From: Poriferisodalis sp963663635
GTDB lineage: Bacteria; Actinomycetota; Acidimicrobiia; Acidimicrobiales; Poriferisodalaceae
Direction: 5' to 3'
DNA: 64,000 nucleotides
Assembly (NCBI GenBank): GCA_963663635.2
Contig: CAXXMY010000011.1
Span: 62,001-126,000 of the forward strand
Both the position numbers and the translations under genes were made by a program. The notes below the pieces were generated by a model, which was not told the origin of the DNA, searched no databases, and saw nothing but the letters and a program-made list of their open reading frames with translations. The stretch's first letter is position 1; the number at the start of each line of letters is the position of its first letter. This document shows positions 62,912-64,000 of this stretch, one piece after another.

Positions 62912-63020
62912 GGGCGACCGGCGGTGGCGAGCCGGAATCCGATGCCCCCCAAGTGAGCCCCAAGGTGAGCCCCAGCGAATGATGTTGCCCAGATGAGTCC
63001 GAGCAAGTGAGCCTCATGGC

Positions 63021-64000
63021 ATGAGCACGGGGCGCGACGAGCCATTCCGGCTCGATGAGACAGTGCCGACCAGCGGCGGCCCGTTCGGCCAGTCGGTCCC
63101 GCGGCGCGAAGACACCCGGCTGTTGCGGGGCCGGGGCCGCTACATCGCGAACGTCCGCTACGACGGGCAGCTAGCAGTGGCGTTCGTGCGCAGCCCGGTC
63201 GCGCACGCTCGCATCGTGGCCATCGACACCGCTGCGGCGCTTGACGCCCCCGGTGTGGTCGATGTCGCGACCGGCGCCGACCCGGATTTCGCTCCGATGG
63301 CGTTGGTGGCCGAATCGGCGCTGCGAACCCATGTCGCCACGCCTCAGCCGGTGTTGGCGGCCGACAAGGTCCGCTACCAAGGCGAGGCAGTGGCTGCCGT
63401 CGTTGCCACGAGCGCAGCGTTGGCGGCCGACGCCGCAGAGCTGGTCGACGTCTCGTACGCAGAGCTGACCTGTCACGTCGACGCTGTCGCTGCGGCCGCC
63501 GATCCGGCCGATCCAGTGCACGACCTTGCGCCCGACAATCTCATCGTCACGCGACTCTTCGACGCTGGCGACGTCGACACCGCACTCGCCGAGGCGCACC
63601 TGGTGATCGAGCGGGAGTACCGCACGAACCGCCACGGCGGGACACCGATGGAGGGCCGCGGCGCGGTGGCGCTGTGGAACGGCGATCGAACCAAGCTGAC
63701 GCTGCATGCGACCTCGCAGGTGCCGCACCTGCACCGCAACGGACTCGCGAAGGTGTTGGGCGTGCCCGACGGCGCCGTGCGATTGCTGGTCGGCGATGTG
63801 GGCGGCGGATTCGGCATCAAGGCGGTGCTGTATCCCGAAGATGCCGCCATTGCGCAGCTGGCGCGACGGCTGGGCCGCCCAGTCGGCTGGATCGAGACCC
63901 GCTCGGAACACATGCTCACCGCGCTGCATGCTCGCGACCACCACTACACCGTGCGGGCGGGCTTCGATGCCGACGGGACGCTCATCGCCGTCGACGCGGT
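63021..64000 (+). CDS. Xanthine dehydrogenase/CO dehydrogenase (CoxL-like) molybdenum subunit, partial
   Basis: ATG 63021 begins an open frame of at least 326 residues that leaves the window. Family blocks: PRREDTRLLRGRGRYIANVR, AVAFVRSPVAHARIVAIDT, VRYQGEAVAAVVATSAA, VIEREYRTNRHGGTPMEGRG, and GDVGGGFGIKAVLYPEDAAI with the molybdopterin-binding GGGFG. The loop that separates form I CO dehydrogenase (AYRCSFR) from other members lies past the window end, so the substrate cannot be settled. Medium and small subunits are not seen upstream. Confidence 0.85.
   Translation, partial: MSTGRDEPFRLDETVPTSGGPFGQSVPRREDTRLLRGRGRYIANVRYDGQLAVAFVRSPVAHARIVAIDTAAALDAPGVVDVATGADPDFAPMALVAESALRTHVATPQPVLAADKVRYQGEAVAAVVATSAALAADAAELVDVSYAELTCHVDAVAAAADPADPVHDLAPDNLIVTRLFDAGDVDTALAEAHLVIEREYRTNRHGGTPMEGRGAVALWNGDRTKLTLHATSQVPHLHRNGLAKVLGVPDGAVRLLVGDVGGGFGIKAVLYPEDAAIAQLARRLGRPVGWIETRSEHMLTALHARDHHYTVRAGFDADGTLIAVDA

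Noticed and set aside
62935..63015. GTGAGCC-type repeats before the CoxL-like gene
   Set aside because: Short, irregular copies without symmetry; more likely chance or a decayed intergenic stretch.

Overview
The window is GC-rich, densely coded DNA of actinobacterial character. Catabolic enzymes are numerous (Baeyer-Villiger monooxygenase, luciferase-like flavin oxidoreductase, corrinoid-type MttB methyltransferase, CoxL-like molybdoenzyme, MlrC/M81 peptidases). Many accessory genes appear to start on leaderless mRNAs (TANNNT, 6-7 nt, then GTG). An environmental actinobacterium, perhaps of the Acidimicrobiia, is my inference; there is no rRNA or other marker gene to prove it.

Region 1 (1-22.3 kb) is an accessory island of defence and toxin-antitoxin modules mixed with insertion sequences. 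In order: a ribbon-helix-helix antitoxin; an AbiE-like pair with intact regulator and decayed nucleotidyltransferase toxin; an HTH gene cut by an IS30 element; an IS3 remnant split by an IS110 element; a second IS110; an IS1182 remnant; a CBASS-like locus (CD-NTase fused to an E2-like domain, plus a membrane protein truncated beside the IS1182 remnant); a HigB/HigA-ImmA pair; an SRPBCC protein; an AAA ATPase; ISL3 and IS110 remnants; a MazEF pair beside a frameshifted RelE; an amino-acid ABC uptake pair without its ATPase; an unrecognised two-gene module; a SnoaL-like protein; and an AlbA/Schlafen-type ATPase with a palindromic operator.

Region 2 (22.3-48.3 kb) is a catabolic island under a likely IclR regulator: two PhyH dioxygenases, a NagA-type deacetylase, class V and class III PLP enzymes, a threonine-synthase-like enzyme, an AstE/AspA-type deacylase, an acetoacetate-decarboxylase-like protein, a frameshifted DUF4432 epimerase-like gene, an SDR, a complete oligopeptide ABC importer, two MlrC/M81 metallopeptidases, one intact and one decayed N-acyl-D-amino-acid deacylase, an SMP-30 lactonase, a mannonate-dehydratase-like barrel and a D-serine-dehydratase-like enzyme. 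Together they suggest import and dismantling of N-acylated or D-configured amino or amino-sugar compounds; the substrate is unknown.

Region 3 (48.3-64 kb) holds an aldoxime dehydratase, a luciferase-like oxidoreductase, an MttB-family methyltransferase, a decayed enoyl-CoA hydratase carrying a hexanucleotide expansion, a broken NYN nuclease preceded by two tandem structured repeats, a Baeyer-Villiger monooxygenase, a large membrane protein, a DUF3179 lipoprotein, an iron cluster (DtxR-like regulator, bacterioferritin-associated ferredoxin, bacterioferritin), an Xre-RES toxin-antitoxin pair with an 8-bp iteron operator, an SDR, and the start of a CoxL/XDH-type large subunit cut by the window edge.

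The best leads for something undescribed are the CD-NTase-E2 fusion with its coupled membrane protein (8.05-9.92 kb), the NYN nuclease with tandem structured leader repeats (52.84-53.47 kb), and the conserved non-coding motif upstream of three different IS110 recombinases (probable bridge-RNA regions).
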